A stretch of DNA of 64,000 bases from Nocardioides alkalitolerans DSM 16699 (GCF_000426525.1 NZ_AUFN01000014.1:158640-222639), one strand, 5' to 3'. Shown: positions 45,456 through 54,363, numbered from the stretch's first letter. The notes: generated from the letters alone by a model not told the origin. Translations and numbers: made by a program.

Positions 45456-45587
45456 TCCGCTCCGGCGGACCGGCGCTCGACCCCTCTCGGCCGCCGGGTC
45501 ACCGGCGTGCGAGGCGGGTACCAGCCGTCCGCCAGCACGCCCACCGGTGCCCGGCCCCGGCCGTCGTACCGCGAGAGGAGAGCGATC

Positions 45588-46448
45588 GTGAGCGACCAGC
45601 AGTTCCCCCGCCAGCAGCAGGAGCCCCCCGGCACCACCACCGCCATGGACCCCGTGCCCGACCACGGCGAGACGAGCTACGTCGGCCACGACCGGCTGCT
45701 CGACAAGGTCGCCCTCGTCACCGGTGGTGACTCCGGCATCGGTCGGGCGGTCGCGATCGCGTACGCCCGCGAGGGCGCCGACGTCGCGATCACGCACCTG
45801 CCCGAGGAGCGGGAGGACGCGGCCGAGACCGCGCGCCTCGTGCACGACGCCGGCCGCCGCGCCCTGGTGCTGGAGGCCGACCTCCGCGACGCCGCGACCT
45901 GCGGGCGGGTCGTCGACAGCACGGTCGCCCAGCTGGGCCGCCTCGACGTGCTCGTCAACAACGCCGGCTACCAGATGGCCCGCGGCGCCGGTCTCGACGA
46001 CCTCGACGAGGAGCGCATCGACCGCACGTTCCGCACCAACGTCTACGCCCTCTTCTGGCTCGTGCGCGCCGCGGCCCCGCACCTGCGCGAGACCCGCGGC
46101 AACATCATCAACAACTCCTCGATCCAGGCCTACCAGCCAGCGACCAACCTGCTCGACTACGCCGCCACGAAGGCGGCGATCAACAACGCCACCGTCAACC
46201 TCGCCGCCGAGCTCGGCGGTGACGGCATCCGCGTCAACGCCGTGGCCCCGGGCCCGATCTGGACGCCCCTGCAGCCGGCCACGCAGCCGGAGCAGAAGAT
46301 CGCGGAGTTCGGTCTCGAGACGCCGATGAAGCGTGCGGGCCAGCCCGCCGAGGTCGCGCCCGCGTTCGTGTTCCTCGCCGACGAGGCCTCCGCGAGCTAC
46401 GTCTCCGGCACCGTGCTCGGCGTCACCGGCGGGAAGCCGGTCTTCTGA
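45588..46448 (+). CDS. SDR family oxidoreductase (YghA-like)
   Basis: 286-aa SDR with a long Gln/Pro-rich N-terminal tail (SDQQFPRQQQEPPGTTT) before the fold, as in the YghA/general-stress SDR group. Cofactor loop TGGDSGIG, NNAG, Ser in NNSSIQA, YAATK catalytic pair, and the tail SGTVLGVTGGKPVF. GTG start at 45588 follows AGAGGAGAG. Members are often stress-induced. Just 35 nt separate it from the start of the HhH-led cluster downstream, so read-through is possible. Confidence 0.88.
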   Translation: MSDQQFPRQQQEPPGTTTAMDPVPDHGETSYVGHDRLLDKVALVTGGDSGIGRAVAIAYAREGADVAITHLPEEREDAAETARLVHDAGRRALVLEADLRDAATCGRVVDSTVAQLGRLDVLVNNAGYQMARGAGLDDLDEERIDRTFRTNVYALFWLVRAAAPHLRETRGNIINNSSIQAYQPATNLLDYAATKAAINNATVNLAAELGGDGIRVNAVAPGPIWTPLQPATQPEQKIAEFGLETPMKRAGQPAEVAPAFVFLADEASASYVSGTVLGVTGGKPVF

Positions 46449-46483
46449 GCGCCGGGGGCGGTGTCGCCGACCCCGCGGGGCTC

Positions 46484-47074
46484 GTGCGGGACCTGGTGGC
46501 CGAGGAGGGGCGGACGTACGCCGAGCAGGCGGGCATCACCCTGCGCGACGAGCCGGCGTCGCTCTTCCAGCTGCTGGTGCTCACGACCCTGGCCTCGACG
46601 CGCATCGCGGCCGACGTCGCGGCCGCCGCGGCCCACGAGCTGTTCGCAGCCGGGTGGCGGACGCCGCAGCGACTGCTCGACTCGACGTCGCGGCAACGGG
46701 TCGACGCCCTCGGCCGGGGCGGCTACCGCCGGTACGACGAGCGCACGGCCACGGTGCTCGCGGAGTCGGCGACGCTGCTGCTCGAGGAGCACGGCGGCGA
46801 CCTGCGCCGGCTCCGGCCGTCGACGGCCGACGAGGTGCCCGAGCTGGTGACGCGGTTGCAGGACTTCCCCCGCGTCGGCCCGACCGGTGCCCGCATCTTC
46901 TGCCGCGAGGTCCAGGCGGTCTGGCCCGCGGTGCGCCCGTTCTTCGACGACCGGGCCCTCGCGACGGCCGGGCGGCTCGGGCTCCCGGAGGACGCCGCCC
47001 GGCTCGGCGCCACGGTGGCCGACGACGACGTCGTGCGCCTCGCGTCGGCGCTCGTGCGGAGGGGCACGCGATGA
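46484..47074 (+). CDS. Endonuclease III-like HhH protein, non-canonical
   Basis: 196-aa all-helical protein with the HhH-GPD shape: LLVLTTLASTRIAADVAAAA, helix pairs, and the hairpin segment LQDFPRVGPTGARIFCREV. Compared with endonuclease III, the catalytic Lys of the hairpin is absent, the iron-sulfur cysteine set is missing, and the Asp region reads PFFDDRAL. A DNA-repair role is therefore uncertain. GTG start at 46484 is the first usable start in frame. Its stop overlaps the following acyl-CoA-dehydrogenase-like gene by 4 nt, tying it to a cluster otherwise made of small-molecule enzymes. Confidence 0.72.
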   Translation: MRDLVAEEGRTYAEQAGITLRDEPASLFQLLVLTTLASTRIAADVAAAAAHELFAAGWRTPQRLLDSTSRQRVDALGRGGYRRYDERTATVLAESATLLLEEHGGDLRRLRPSTADEVPELVTRLQDFPRVGPTGARIFCREVQAVWPAVRPFFDDRALATAGRLGLPEDAARLGATVADDDVVRLASALVRRGTR

Positions 47075-48201
47075 CGCTCACCTCACCGGGTGGCGCGCCC
47101 ACGGGCCCCACCCGCTCTGATGAGCACATGGAGCCCACCGCGCCCGTCCTGCTGCGCCCCGCCGACACCGTCGGGGACGACGACACGGCGTACCTCGACC
47201 GGCTCCTCGCCGACGCCCCCGCCGACGACCGCGACCTGGAGGCCCACGTCGCGTTCGCGCACCGCCACGGCGCCGGCTTCCCGCTGCCGGGAGCGGGTCG
47301 CACCGCCCTGCGCTGGGAGGCCCTCGCGAGCCTCGGCGCGCACGGGCTGCAGCTGGCTCGCACCGTCGAGCCCCACACCGACGCGCTCGCGGTGCTGGCG
47401 GAGGCCGACCAGCAGGCCGTCGCCGGCGCGACCTGGGGCGTGTACGCCGCCGAGGCGCCCGGGGCCCGGCTGGACGCGACCCCGACGGGCGACCACTGGT
47501 CGCTCACCGGCGACAAGGCGTGGTGCTCGCTCGCCGACCACGTCACCCACGCCCTCGTGACGGCCTGGGCCGGCGAGACCCGCGGGCTCTTCCAGGTCGA
47601 CCTGCGCCAGTCGTCGGTCGTGACCGACGAGGCGCCGTGGGTCTCGCGCGGCCTCGCCGACGTGCGCAGCACCGGCCTGCGCTGCGACGCCGCGGTGGCC
47701 TACCCGGTCGGCGCGCCCGGCTGGTACCTCGAGCGGGACGGCTTCGCGCACGGCGGCGCGGGCGTGGCCGCGGTCTGGTACGGCGCCGCGGTGGCGCTGT
47801 CGCGCCGGCTCGCGCAGCCCGGGGGGCGCGAGCCCGACCAGGTGCTGCTGATGCACCGGGGAGCCGTCGAGGCGGACCTGCACGCGGCCCGCACCGTGCT
47901 CGCGGACGCTGCCGACGCGATCGACCGCGGCATCGCGGGCGGCCCGGCCGGGGTGCTCGTGGCCGGACGGGCCCGCCTCGTCGTCGCCGACTGCTGCGAG
48001 CGGGTGCTCACCCGCGTCGAGCACGCCCTCGGACCGCAGCCCCTCGTCGCCGAGGAGCGCCACGCGGCCCGCGTCGCCGACCTCCGCACCTACCTCCGCC
48101 AGCACCACGCCGAGCGCGACGCCGCGGCCCTCGGCCGGCTGCTCACGACGGCGGCCGCGAGCAGCACGGGCACCCCGGGAACTGGCGACGGAGCGCCGTG
48201 A
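47071..48201 (+). CDS. Acyl-CoA dehydrogenase-like protein
   Basis: 376-aa protein with acyl-CoA dehydrogenase features: helical N-domain, middle beta domain (TGDKAWCSLADHVTHALV, equivalent to the usual G-x-K-x-x-x-T/S segment, and GLADVRSTGLRCDAAVA) and C-terminal helical bundle (RGAVEADLHAARTVLADAAD). The usual FAD/CoA motifs are weakened, and no strong catalytic Glu could be assigned, so it may be a divergent flavoprotein acting on a non-CoA substrate. It is embedded by 4-nt overlaps between the HhH gene and the PIG-L/methyltransferase gene, implying one pathway. Confidence 0.75.
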   Translation: MTLTSPGGAPTGPTRSDEHMEPTAPVLLRPADTVGDDDTAYLDRLLADAPADDRDLEAHVAFAHRHGAGFPLPGAGRTALRWEALASLGAHGLQLARTVEPHTDALAVLAEADQQAVAGATWGVYAAEAPGARLDATPTGDHWSLTGDKAWCSLADHVTHALVTAWAGETRGLFQVDLRQSSVVTDEAPWVSRGLADVRSTGLRCDAAVAYPVGAPGWYLERDGFAHGGAGVAAVWYGAAVALSRRLAQPGGREPDQVLLMHRGAVEADLHAARTVLADAADAIDRGIAGGPAGVLVAGRARLVVADCCERVLTRVEHALGPQPLVAEERHAARVADLRTYLRQHHAERDAAALGRLLTTAAASSTGTPGTGDGAP

Positions 48202-49553
48202 CGCGCGCCTTCACCCACGACGAGACCGGCACCCCGGCGGCGGCCTGGCGTCGTACGACGTCGTGGTCGGCCGTCGCGCCCCTCGAGCTCGTCGACCGCG
48301 ACGGCACGCCGTGCGACCGGCTGGTCGTGCTGGCGGCCCACCCGGACGACGAGTGCCTCGGCGCCGGCGGGCTCGTGCACGTGGCCGCGGCCCGCGGGCT
48401 GGCCGTCGACGTGATCGTCGCGACCCAGGGCGAGCACAGCCACCCGCGCTCCCCCACGCACCCGCCCTCCCGTCTCGCCGCGCTCCGCCGCGTGGAGAGC
48501 GAGGTGGCGCTGCACCTGCTCGCCCCCGGTGCGACGCCGACCTTCCTCGGCCTGGTCGACGGCCGGCTCGCCGACGAGGAGGACGGGCTCGTGGACGTGC
48601 TGGTCTCCCGGATCGGCGACGGCCGGCGCACCCTGCTCGTCGCGCCGTGGCGCGACGACGGCCACCCCGACCACGACGCCGCCGGTCGGGCCGCCGCCGT
48701 CGCCGCGCACCGCACGGGGGCGCGGCTGCTGGAGCACCCCGTGTGGTCGTGGCACTGGCGCGACGCGGGCGACCTGCCGTGGCCGCGGGCCCGGCGCCTC
48801 GAGCTGACGCCGGACGTCACGGCCCGCAAGCGGGAGGCGCTCGCGGCCCACCGCACCCAGGTCGCCCCGCTGTCGCCGGCCGCGGGTGACGAGACCCTCC
48901 TGCTCCCCGGCTTCCTCGCCCACTTCGACGCCGGCGACGAGACCTTCCTCGAGCTGCCGACGGCCGACGACGCGCTCGACGACCTGCACCGCGCGGAGAC
49001 GGACCCCTGGGGCGTCGACCGCCGCTGGTACGAGGAGCGCAAGCGCGCGCTGCTCCTCGCGCTGCTGCCCGCCCGCCGCTTCGCCCGAGCGTGGGAGGCG
49101 GGCTGCTCGACCGGCGCCCTGACGCAGGCGCTCGCCACCCGCTGCGACCACGTCGTCGCCACCGACGCCAGCGCCGCGGCCCTCGAGGCGGCCCGCGGAC
49201 GCCTCGGCGACGTCCCCGGCGTCGAGCTCCGCCTCGGCGACGTCGCGACGCCGCAGCCGGGGGCGTCGTACGACCTCGTGGTCGTCTCCGAGGTCGGCTA
49301 CTTCCTCTCCCGGGCGGGCCTCGAGCGGCTCGTCGACGTCGTCGGCGACGCGACGACCCCGGACGCCGTGGTCGTGCTCTGCCACTGGCGCCACCCGGTC
49401 GTCGGCTGGCCGCTCGACGGCGCCGACGTGCACGCCGCCTTCCGCGACCACGCCGCCGCTCGGGGCCGGCACACGCTCGCCGCGTACGTCGACCGCGACG
49501 TCGAGCTGCTGCTGCTGGGTCCCGCCGACGCCCTGCCCCGGCCGGGCGAGTGA
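48198..49553 (+). CDS. PIG-L deacetylase fused to SAM methyltransferase
   Basis: 451-aa bifunctional protein. The N-terminal half (~30-245) is a PIG-L/LmbE zinc deacetylase: VVLAAHPDDECLGAGGLV with the AHPDDE metal motif, and PWRDDGHPDHDAAG with further metal ligands. The C-terminal half (~255-451) is a class I methyltransferase of the NodS type: RRWYEERKRALLLALLP, WEAGCSTGALTQALA and VVATDASAAALEAA. Together they suggest N-deacetylation of an amino-sugar-like or amide substrate followed by methylation. GTG start overlaps the previous stop by 4 nt; its stop overlaps the glycosyltransferase start by 4 nt. Confidence 0.88.
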   Translation: MTRAFTHDETGTPAAAWRRTTSWSAVAPLELVDRDGTPCDRLVVLAAHPDDECLGAGGLVHVAAARGLAVDVIVATQGEHSHPRSPTHPPSRLAALRRVESEVALHLLAPGATPTFLGLVDGRLADEEDGLVDVLVSRIGDGRRTLLVAPWRDDGHPDHDAAGRAAAVAAHRTGARLLEHPVWSWHWRDAGDLPWPRARRLELTPDVTARKREALAAHRTQVAPLSPAAGDETLLLPGFLAHFDAGDETFLELPTADDALDDLHRAETDPWGVDRRWYEERKRALLLALLPARRFARAWEAGCSTGALTQALATRCDHVVATDASAAALEAARGRLGDVPGVELRLGDVATPQPGASYDLVVVSEVGYFLSRAGLERLVDVVGDATTPDAVVVLCHWRHPVVGWPLDGADVHAAFRDHAAARGRHTLAAYVDRDVELLLLGPADALPRPGE

Positions 49554-50248
49554 GGCCGACCCACGTCCTGGTCGTCGTGCCGGCCCACCAGGAGGGCGAC
49601 CGTCTCGCCGCCTGCCTGGACGCTCTCGCCCGCGCGACGGCCGCGGCCACGTCGTGCGCGCCGGGGCTGCGGGTGCGCACGACGGTGGTGCTCGACCGCT
49701 GCTCCGACCGCAGCGCCGAGGTGGTGGCCGGGCACGACGTCGACGCCCTGCCCACCGACGCGGGCAGCGTGGGCGCCGCCCGGCGGGCCGGCATCGCGCA
49801 CGCCCGCACCGTCGCCGGTCCGATCACGCGTCCCGCCCGCTGCTGGGTGGCCAACACCGACGCCGACTCGACCGTGCCCGAGGGGTGGCTGGTCGAGCAG
49901 CTGGACGCCGCCGCGGCCGGGGCGGACCTCGTGCTCGGACCCGTGCGGCTCGACCCCGCCGAGGCCGACCCGGTGCTGGTCGCCGCCTGGACCGACCGGC
50001 ACACCCGGCCCGAGCAGCACGTCTTCGGGGCCAACCTCGGGGTGCGGCTGACGTCGTACGACGCGGCGGGCGGCTTCGGCGCGCACCACGAGCACGAGGA
50101 CGTCCGGCTGGTGGAGGCCGTGGCGGCGCTGGGCGGGCGGGTGACCCGGTCGCGGTCGGCGGTGACGACGTCGGCCCGGCGCACCGGCCGCACGCCCGGA
50201 GGTCTCGCGGGCTACCTCGCGACGCTCGAGACCGACCTCGTCGGCTAG
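49550..50248 (+). CDS. Family 2 glycosyltransferase
   Basis: 232-aa GT-A fold glycosyltransferase. The nucleotide-sugar loop is VLVVVPAHQEGDRLAACLDAL, the metal-binding motif is ANTDADS, and the acceptor region includes FGANLGVRLTSYDAAGGF and EHEDVRLVE. It lacks membrane helices, so it is probably cytosolic. It is the last gene of the overlapping cluster HhH - ACAD-like - PIG-L/MTase - GT2. The reaction is likely to couple a sugar to a deacetylated intermediate (inference). A 12-bp hairpin terminator follows. Confidence 0.86.
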   Translation: MRPTHVLVVVPAHQEGDRLAACLDALARATAAATSCAPGLRVRTTVVLDRCSDRSAEVVAGHDVDALPTDAGSVGAARRAGIAHARTVAGPITRPARCWVANTDADSTVPEGWLVEQLDAAAAGADLVLGPVRLDPAEADPVLVAAWTDRHTRPEQHVFGANLGVRLTSYDAAGGFGAHHEHEDVRLVEAVAALGGRVTRSRSAVTTSARRTGRTPGGLAGYLATLETDLVG

Positions 50249-50307
50249 CCCGGCTGCGCCCCGCTGCAGGTCACGGTCGGCACGGATCCGCCCGACGGGG
50301 GCGGGGG

Positions 50308-50339
50308 CCGTGGCCCGGCATCGCCGCGCCGGGCCACGG
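50308..50339. terminator. Bidirectional hairpin terminator
   Basis: Perfect 12-bp stem CCGTGGCCCGGC/GCCGGGCCACGG (50308-50319 with 50328-50339) around 8 nt. It lies in the 217-nt gap between convergent glycosyltransferase and phytochrome genes. The remainder (50340-50465) shows no gene or clear signal. Confidence 0.75.
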
Positions 50340-50465
50340 TCGTCCCCGATCACCCCGTGCGGGTGGAGACACCACTCGGTCGTGGTGAATACGCCGAGAA
50401 CACCTCCACGGTGTCATCGCTGCCGGTGGCACATCACACCCGCCGGGGTGGGCCGGCCCGGTGCG

Positions 50466-52760
50466 TCAGGAACCGAGCGGACGACGGACCGCGAGGACGG
50501 TCGTGTCGTCGTCCTCCGTGCCGTCGCGGATGGTGAGCACGCCGTCGATCCACGCGTCGAGCGGGCGCTGGGGGTCGTACGACGCGAGCCCCCGCACGAT
50601 GTCGGTGCGGGCGTCCATGTCGACGCCGCGGCGCTCCACGAGCCCGTCGGTGTAGACCATGAGCGTGTGGCCCGGCTCGAGGGTGAAACGGGCGACCGGC
50701 GCCGCGCCGTGGCCGAGACCGACCCCGAGGAGCGGCCGTGCGTCGACGTCGAGGTCGTGGGTGCCGTCGGGCCCGACCACCATCGGCGGCAGGTGGCCGG
50801 CGGCGGAGAGCTCGACGGCGCCGGTGGCCAGGTCGACCAGGGCGACCACCGCCGTGGCGACGTGCTCGCCCAGCAGCCGGGTCATGAAGAGGTCGAGGCG
50901 GTCGAGGGCGGCGCCGGGACCGGCCCCCGTGCAGAGGTAGGCGCGGAGCGCGGTGCGCACCTGCACCATCGCCGAGGCGGCCTCGACGCCGTGGCCGGCG
51001 ACGTCGCCGAGCACGAGGGCGACGCGCCCGGTCTCGACCTCGAAGGCGTCCCACCAGTCGCCGCCCATCTGCAGCGTCGCGGCGGGCAGGTAGCTGGCGG
51101 CGACCTGGAGGTTGTCGAACTGCGGCACCTGGCCGAGCACGACGCTCGCCTGCACGGCCTCGGCGACGAGGATGTGCTCGCGCGAACGGGAGAGCAGCAG
51201 GCCGGTGAGGTGCACGCCGAGGGCGTCGGCGGCCTCGGTGCGCCACGACTCCCACGGCAGCGAGCGGCCGTGCACGGTCTCGCGCCACTTCGCGAAGGAG
51301 CGCCGGGGGCTGAGCCGCACCTCCGGGCCCTCGGCGGCGGCCACGCGCTTGTTGGTCGGGTCGCCGCCCCAGTCGACCGTCTGCTCCTGCTCCGGGCGCA
51401 GCCACAGCAGCCAGCGACCCTCCTCGGAGCCGATGCGCAGGGCGCCGGCCGCCGTACGGACGAGGTCGTCGCGCCCGAGCTCGGGGTCGAGGCCGGAGAG
51501 GTCGTCGGTGTAGGTGGCGTAGCTGTCCTTGTCGGCCAGCGCGCGCGAGATCGCCCGCAGGTCGGCCTCGGACGGCACGGCGCCTGCGGTGAGCAGCAGC
51601 TCGTCGTAGGCCAGCGCGGCTCCGGTGGCCCCCATGAGGCTGAGCATCTCGGGGTCCTCGATCAGCGTGACGAGCGGGTTCTCCAGGCTGGCCGTGATGC
51701 GGGTGAAGATGCCCGACAGCATCGTGCGCGCCTGGAGGGCGGCCTCGCGACCGTCGGACCGCTCGCGCTCGGAGATGAGCTGCGAGGCGACCTGGGCGAG
51801 AAACGCGGAGGCGGACCGGGCGTCCTGCGCCGGGCGGTGCGAGCCGGAGTAGTGGTGGCAGGCGATGAGGCCCCACAGCTCGTCGTCGACCACCAGCGAG
51901 ATCGACATCGAGGCGGAGACGCCCATGTGGCCGAGATACTCGACGTGGATCGGCGAGACGCTGCGCAGCCGGGAGTGCGAGAGGTCGAGCGGCTCGTCGG
52001 TGAGCGGGTCGATCACCGGGTCGAGCGCCACCGGGGTGTAGGCGATGTCGGTGATGAGGCGCGTCCAGTTCACCGTGTAGAGGCGGCGCGCCTGGGCGGG
52101 GATGTCGGTGGCCGGGTAGTGCAGGCCCATGAACGAGTTGAGGTCCTCGCGCTTCTCCTCGGCGACCACCTCGCCGTTCCACTGGGGGTCGAAGCGGTAG
52201 ACCATGACGCGGTCGAAGCCGAGGAGCGCACGGACCTCCTTCGCCAGCACGGCGGAGAGATCGACGATGGAGGTGGCGCTGGCGAGGCGCGACATCGCGC
52301 CGCGGGCCGAGCCGTACGTGAGCGGCACCGTGCCCGCCCCCACGACCGGCTCCAGCTCGACGACGAGGCGCTCGCCGGAGACGAAGAGGTGCACGTCCAC
52401 CTCGACGCCGGCCAGCGTGCCGGCGGCGGTGGGCGGCATGCGCACGACGAGGGGCTCGTTCGGCAGGCCGGCCGCCACGCGGTTCGCGACGGTGGCGGCG
52501 ATCTCGGCGCCCAGCAGGTCGGCCGGGGCGCAGCCGAGGATGCCGCCGACGGGGGTGCCCAGGCAGCCGGCGGTGTTGGTGGAGGCCACGACGACCTCGC
52601 GCAGGTCGCGGCTCAGCGCGAGCAGGACGCCGTGGGGCTGGATCGCGCCGGGCACGTGGATCGGCTCGCGGTCGCAGTTGGTGAGGTCGGCCTCGGGGTA
52701 CGCCGGGGTGTGGGCGACGCCCATGGGGAAGGCGACCGGACGGGGCACACCGGTGTGCAT
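50466..52760 (-). CDS. Bacteriophytochrome with PP2C (SpoIIE-type) output
   Basis: 764-aa red/far-red photoreceptor. PAS domain with the biliverdin-binding Cys29 in LTNCDREPIHVPGAIQPHG, GAF domain with the chromophore-pocket YPATDIPAQARRLY (Asp219) and His272 in SPIHVEYLGHMGVSASM, and PHY domain with the tongue PRxSF motif (SPRRSFAKWRETVHG). Instead of histidine kinase, the C-terminus (~540-764) is a PP2C phosphatase: MGGDWWDAF, LGDVAGHG, VYTDGLVERR, DDDTTVLAV. Light would therefore regulate dephosphorylation of a stress-pathway protein. No heme oxygenase gene is seen within the window. ATG at 52760 gives the full PAS N-terminus. Confidence 0.92.
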   Translation of the reverse strand: MHTGVPRPVAFPMGVAHTPAYPEADLTNCDREPIHVPGAIQPHGVLLALSRDLREVVVASTNTAGCLGTPVGGILGCAPADLLGAEIAATVANRVAAGLPNEPLVVRMPPTAAGTLAGVEVDVHLFVSGERLVVELEPVVGAGTVPLTYGSARGAMSRLASATSIVDLSAVLAKEVRALLGFDRVMVYRFDPQWNGEVVAEEKREDLNSFMGLHYPATDIPAQARRLYTVNWTRLITDIAYTPVALDPVIDPLTDEPLDLSHSRLRSVSPIHVEYLGHMGVSASMSISLVVDDELWGLIACHHYSGSHRPAQDARSASAFLAQVASQLISERERSDGREAALQARTMLSGIFTRITASLENPLVTLIEDPEMLSLMGATGAALAYDELLLTAGAVPSEADLRAISRALADKDSYATYTDDLSGLDPELGRDDLVRTAAGALRIGSEEGRWLLWLRPEQEQTVDWGGDPTNKRVAAAEGPEVRLSPRRSFAKWRETVHGRSLPWESWRTEAADALGVHLTGLLLSRSREHILVAEAVQASVVLGQVPQFDNLQVAASYLPAATLQMGGDWWDAFEVETGRVALVLGDVAGHGVEAASAMVQVRTALRAYLCTGAGPGAALDRLDLFMTRLLGEHVATAVVALVDLATGAVELSAAGHLPPMVVGPDGTHDLDVDARPLLGVGLGHGAAPVARFTLEPGHTLMVYTDGLVERRGVDMDARTDIVRGLASYDPQRPLDAWIDGVLTIRDGTEDDDTTVLAVRRPLGS

Positions 52761-52885
52761 CGACGTCCCTCTCGATCTCTGGCCCGCGCAGCGCCCGCGG
52801 GCACCCCGCAGCGCGTCCGGGCGGACGCGTACGGCCCTCGACCCTAGGTGTCGCGACACGGGCCGCGTGGGGGAACGTCCTTTAC

Positions 52886-53359
52886 TCACCCCACCGGGCG
52901 AGCCGACGCCGTGCGGTCGACGGCGGCCTCGAGCCGGGCCAGCTCGTCCGGAGCGCCGTGGTAGCGGCGGTAGCTGTGCACCACCAGCGCGAGGCTGACG
53001 AGCCCGGAGAGGATCTGGCTGAGCCCGGCGGTGAGTCCCCCGGGCAGCCAGGTCCAGGTCGGGAGCGACCACCACGACGGCTGCTCCGGCGCCCACAGCC
53101 ACAGCACGCCCGACGCCGCGAGCAGCGCGGTCACGCCGATCGACGCCCAGGCCCGCGGGTGGGTGCGCACGCTGCGGGCCGTGCTCAGCTCGACCCGCAC
53201 CCGCCACCGGTCGACCCGGCGGGCGGCCCAGCGCTGGTAGCGCGCCAGGATGCCGAGTCCGGCGACGCCGAGGAGCAGGCCCGGCCCGGGCAGCGGGAAG
53301 AGCACGATGCCGGCGAGCAGCAGCACCCAGCCGACGACGATCGCAGCGAGCCTGGGCAC
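52886..53359 (-). CDS. PGPGW-type membrane protein
   Basis: 157-aa membrane protein. The N-terminal part carries the family hallmark FPLPGPGLLLGVAGLGILA, which matches putative transmembrane PGPGW proteins. Helices lie at about 5-25, 25-45, 68-90 and 105-125. The GTG at 53359 was chosen because the hydrophobic N-terminus begins there; an upstream start would overlap the divergent siderophore gene. Function is unknown. It is isolated between the phytochrome and iron genes. Confidence 0.7.
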   Translation of the reverse strand: MPRLAAIVVGWVLLLAGIVLFPLPGPGLLLGVAGLGILARYQRWAARRVDRWRVRVELSTARSVRTHPRAWASIGVTALLAASGVLWLWAPEQPSWWSLPTWTWLPGGLTAGLSQILSGLVSLALVVHSYRRYHGAPDELARLEAAVDRTASARPVG

Positions 53360-53456
53360 GTGAGCGAGGGTGACGCACCCGCGCGACGAGGGGATGAACG
53401 TACGGCGACGCTCACCCAGCGGTCGGCGTGGCGGGCCGTGCTGGTAGCAACGGGGC

Positions 53457-54338
53457 ATGCCTCCGGACGTCGTCGCCCGCTTCGCGGACTCGCCGAACCG
53501 GCTGGTCGCGACCACCGTCGTGCGCCGGGAGCGCCTCTCCCCCGGCTTCGTCCGCGTGGGCCTGACCGGACCCGGTGTGGGCCTGCTCGCCGACCTCGGG
53601 CGCGACCTCCGCGTGAAGATCCTGCTGCCCGGGCCGGACGGGTATCCCGCGTCGCTCTCGGACGGATCGTCCGAGGCCGCCTGGCGCGCGGCCTGGCGGG
53701 GGCTGCCGGCGCAGAAGCGTCCCGTGATGCGCAGCTACACCGCGCCGCGGATCGTCCCGGAGCAGCGCACGCTCGACCTCGACTTCTTCCTCCACGACCC
53801 CGCCGGCCCGGCCAGCCGCTGGGCGGCGCGGGCCCGCGCGGGCGACCCGCTGCTCGTCTCGGCCCCCGCGGCGGCGCGGGCCCCCGCGTCGTACGGCGTG
53901 CAGTGGGCCCCCGGCCTGGCGACCCGGGTGCTGGTGGGCGCGGACGAGACGGCGTTCCCGGCCGTGGCGGGGATCCTCGCGAGCCTCGGCCGGGACGTGC
54001 GCGCCACGGTGCTGCTGGAGTGCGGCGACCCGGCCGACGTGGTGCCGTTCGTCGGGGCGGGTCCGGGGGCGAGTCCGGGGGTCGAGGTGCGGGTGCTGCA
54101 GCGCGGCGGGCGGCCGGGCGGGGTCGTGCTGCTGGCGGCGGTGCGGGAGTGGGCCGAGCGGTACGGCGCCGGCGCGGCGGCCGCGGGCGCGGGGTTCTAC
54201 GCCTGGTGCGCCACCGAGAGCGCCCGGGTGGCGGAGGTCCGCCGCTGCCTGCTGGGCGCCGGGCTCGCGGGGACGCAGGTGCACACCCAGGGCTACTGGA
54301 TCGACCGGTCGGGAGCGGCCCGTCACCCCGAGGGGTGA
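53457..54338 (+). CDS. Siderophore-interacting protein (ferric-siderophore reductase)
   Basis: 293-aa SIP/ViuB family flavoprotein that reduces or releases iron from ferric siderophores with NAD(P)H. It has an N-terminal FAD-binding barrel with the SIP motif PVMRSYTAPR, and the NAD domain with the ETAFPAVAGILASLG segment. The C-terminal part ends with the usual QVHTQGYW. No transmembrane part; cytosolic. It lies just upstream of the double iron box and the ABC uptake operon, in the same direction, so it may have its own promoter (53360-53456) while sharing function with the operon. Confidence 0.9.
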   Translation: MPPDVVARFADSPNRLVATTVVRRERLSPGFVRVGLTGPGVGLLADLGRDLRVKILLPGPDGYPASLSDGSSEAAWRAAWRGLPAQKRPVMRSYTAPRIVPEQRTLDLDFFLHDPAGPASRWAARARAGDPLLVSAPAAARAPASYGVQWAPGLATRVLVGADETAFPAVAGILASLGRDVRATVLLECGDPADVVPFVGAGPGASPGVEVRVLQRGGRPGGVVLLAAVREWAERYGAGAAAAGAGFYAWCATESARVAEVRRCLLGAGLAGTQVHTQGYWIDRSGAARHPEG

Positions 54339-54344
54339 ACCCGG

Positions 54345-54363
54345 TGAGGCAGGCCTAACTTAG
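54345..54363. promoter_or_regulatory. IdeR/DmdR-type iron box 1
   Basis: TGAGGCAGGCCTAACTTAG agrees at about 12 of 19 positions with the DtxR/IdeR consensus (TTAGGTTAGGCTAACCTAA). It lies between the SIP gene and the siderophore-binding protein gene and partly overlaps the second box. Confidence 0.6.

Noticed and set aside
50249..50465. tRNA or small RNA gene in the gap
   Set aside because: Only a hairpin terminator is visible; no cloverleaf arms could be drawn.
50310..52847. Long plus-strand open frame opposite the phytochrome
   Set aside because: Low-complexity Asp/Gly/Val/His-rich translation; the minus strand encodes all phytochrome motifs.
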